In this document: positions 63,900-64,000 of the stretch, in pieces | Layout of the letters: each line of letters starts with the position of its first letter | Numbering within the stretch: the first letter of the stretch is position 1 | From: Lederbergia citri | Lineage (GTDB): Bacteria; Bacillota; Bacilli; Bacillales; Bacillaceae_C | Length of the DNA stretch: 64,000 bases | Assembly (NCBI RefSeq): GCF_018343625.1 | Contig: NZ_JAGYPG010000001.1 | Span: 850,342 to 914,341, forward strand | Reading direction: 5' to 3' | Program-made: the position numbers and the translations under genes | The notes under the pieces: generated by a model | The model's database searches: none | Seen by the model: only the letters and a program-made list of their open reading frames with translations | What the model was told of the DNA's origin: nothing

Positions 63900-64000
63900 T
63901 TATTCATCTTCTACTATATTCAATGCTCCAGAGCCTTGTAATGAGATGGAGTACGTCACAAGATCATCATAAGGAAATTCAAGACTAAAATCAGTTATAG
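63900..64000 (-). CDS. Phage tail tube protein, C-terminal end (partial)
   Basis: The minus strand at the window edge reads ITDFSLEFPYDDLVTYSISL, then QGSGALNIVEDE and TAA. The DLVTYSISLQGSGAL block is typical of the C-terminus of major tail (tube) proteins of long-tailed phages. The start is beyond the window. Confidence 0.65.
   Translation of the reverse strand, partial: ITDFSLEFPYDDLVTYSISLQGSGALNIVEDE

Noticed and set aside
1..64000. CRISPR array
   Set aside because: No regularly spaced direct repeats of 25-40 bases were seen; the short palindromes are scattered and unspaced.

Overview
Organism: a low-GC, endospore-forming member of the Bacillaceae. This rests on a CwlJ-type spore cortex hydrolase, a DUF5370 (YbxH-like) protein, a YthA/YthB-type cytochrome bd oxidase with a CydS-like small subunit, AGGAGG-type ribosome binding sites and frequent TTG/GTG starts. 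I cannot name the species. No tRNA, rRNA or CRISPR array was seen.

Layout. (1) 1-7.0 kb: mixed chromosomal genes on both strands (decayed HAD phosphatase, AraC-type regulator that has lost part of its DNA-binding domain, SDR oxidoreductase, GIY-YIG protein, DEAD-box helicase) plus a group II intron 3' remnant. (2) 7.3-31.9 kb: a layered, partly ruined defence island. It holds a complete type I restriction-modification operon with a small XRE regulator, a lone RecB-like nuclease candidate, a truncated McrC, a Z1-ATPase/PD-(D/E)XK pair, an unrecognised operon with a glycine-rich membrane protein, and a RelA/SpoT-type alarmone synthetase with a coiled-coil tail. Defence genes are all on the minus strand. 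Between them lie three decayed tyrosine integrases, all on the plus strand, plus att-like repeats, half of a group II intron and remnants of a DUF771 protein and a sigma-like protein. This looks like successive integrations at related sites. (3) 32.2-35.9 kb: trehalose PTS transporter (EIIA-EIIB-EIIC) and phospho-trehalase, with att-like repeats on both sides. (4) 36.5-41.6 kb: a GntR-controlled operon pairing a sulfur-type PLP lyase with a sugar-type ABC importer that has no ATPase. (5) 41.8-58.3 kb: ordinary chromosomal genes: ABC exporter, DinB, Nudix, GNAT, a polysaccharide O-acetylation set (MBOAT, AlgX/DHHW-like, DUF4358 lipoprotein), cytochrome bd operon, serine hydrolase, cwlJ, GalT/HIT-like protein, SDR and an exonuclease III fragment. 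(6) 58.4-64 kb: a phage-derived block of short genes, all on the minus strand, six with the same AATCGGAGG leader; it includes a tail-tube C-terminus and a P27-like terminase small subunit.

Short imperfect palindromes with a TGCCTGACCCC-like core recur about seven times. At least four lie exactly at the broken edge of a pseudogene, so they appear linked to the decay.

Most interesting leads: the three-gene operon at 25983-28770, the RecB-like protein at 14574-16001, the reduced Z1 pair at 19376-23169, the alarmone synthetase at 30264-31343, and the operator overlapping the GntR promoter at 41601-41644.
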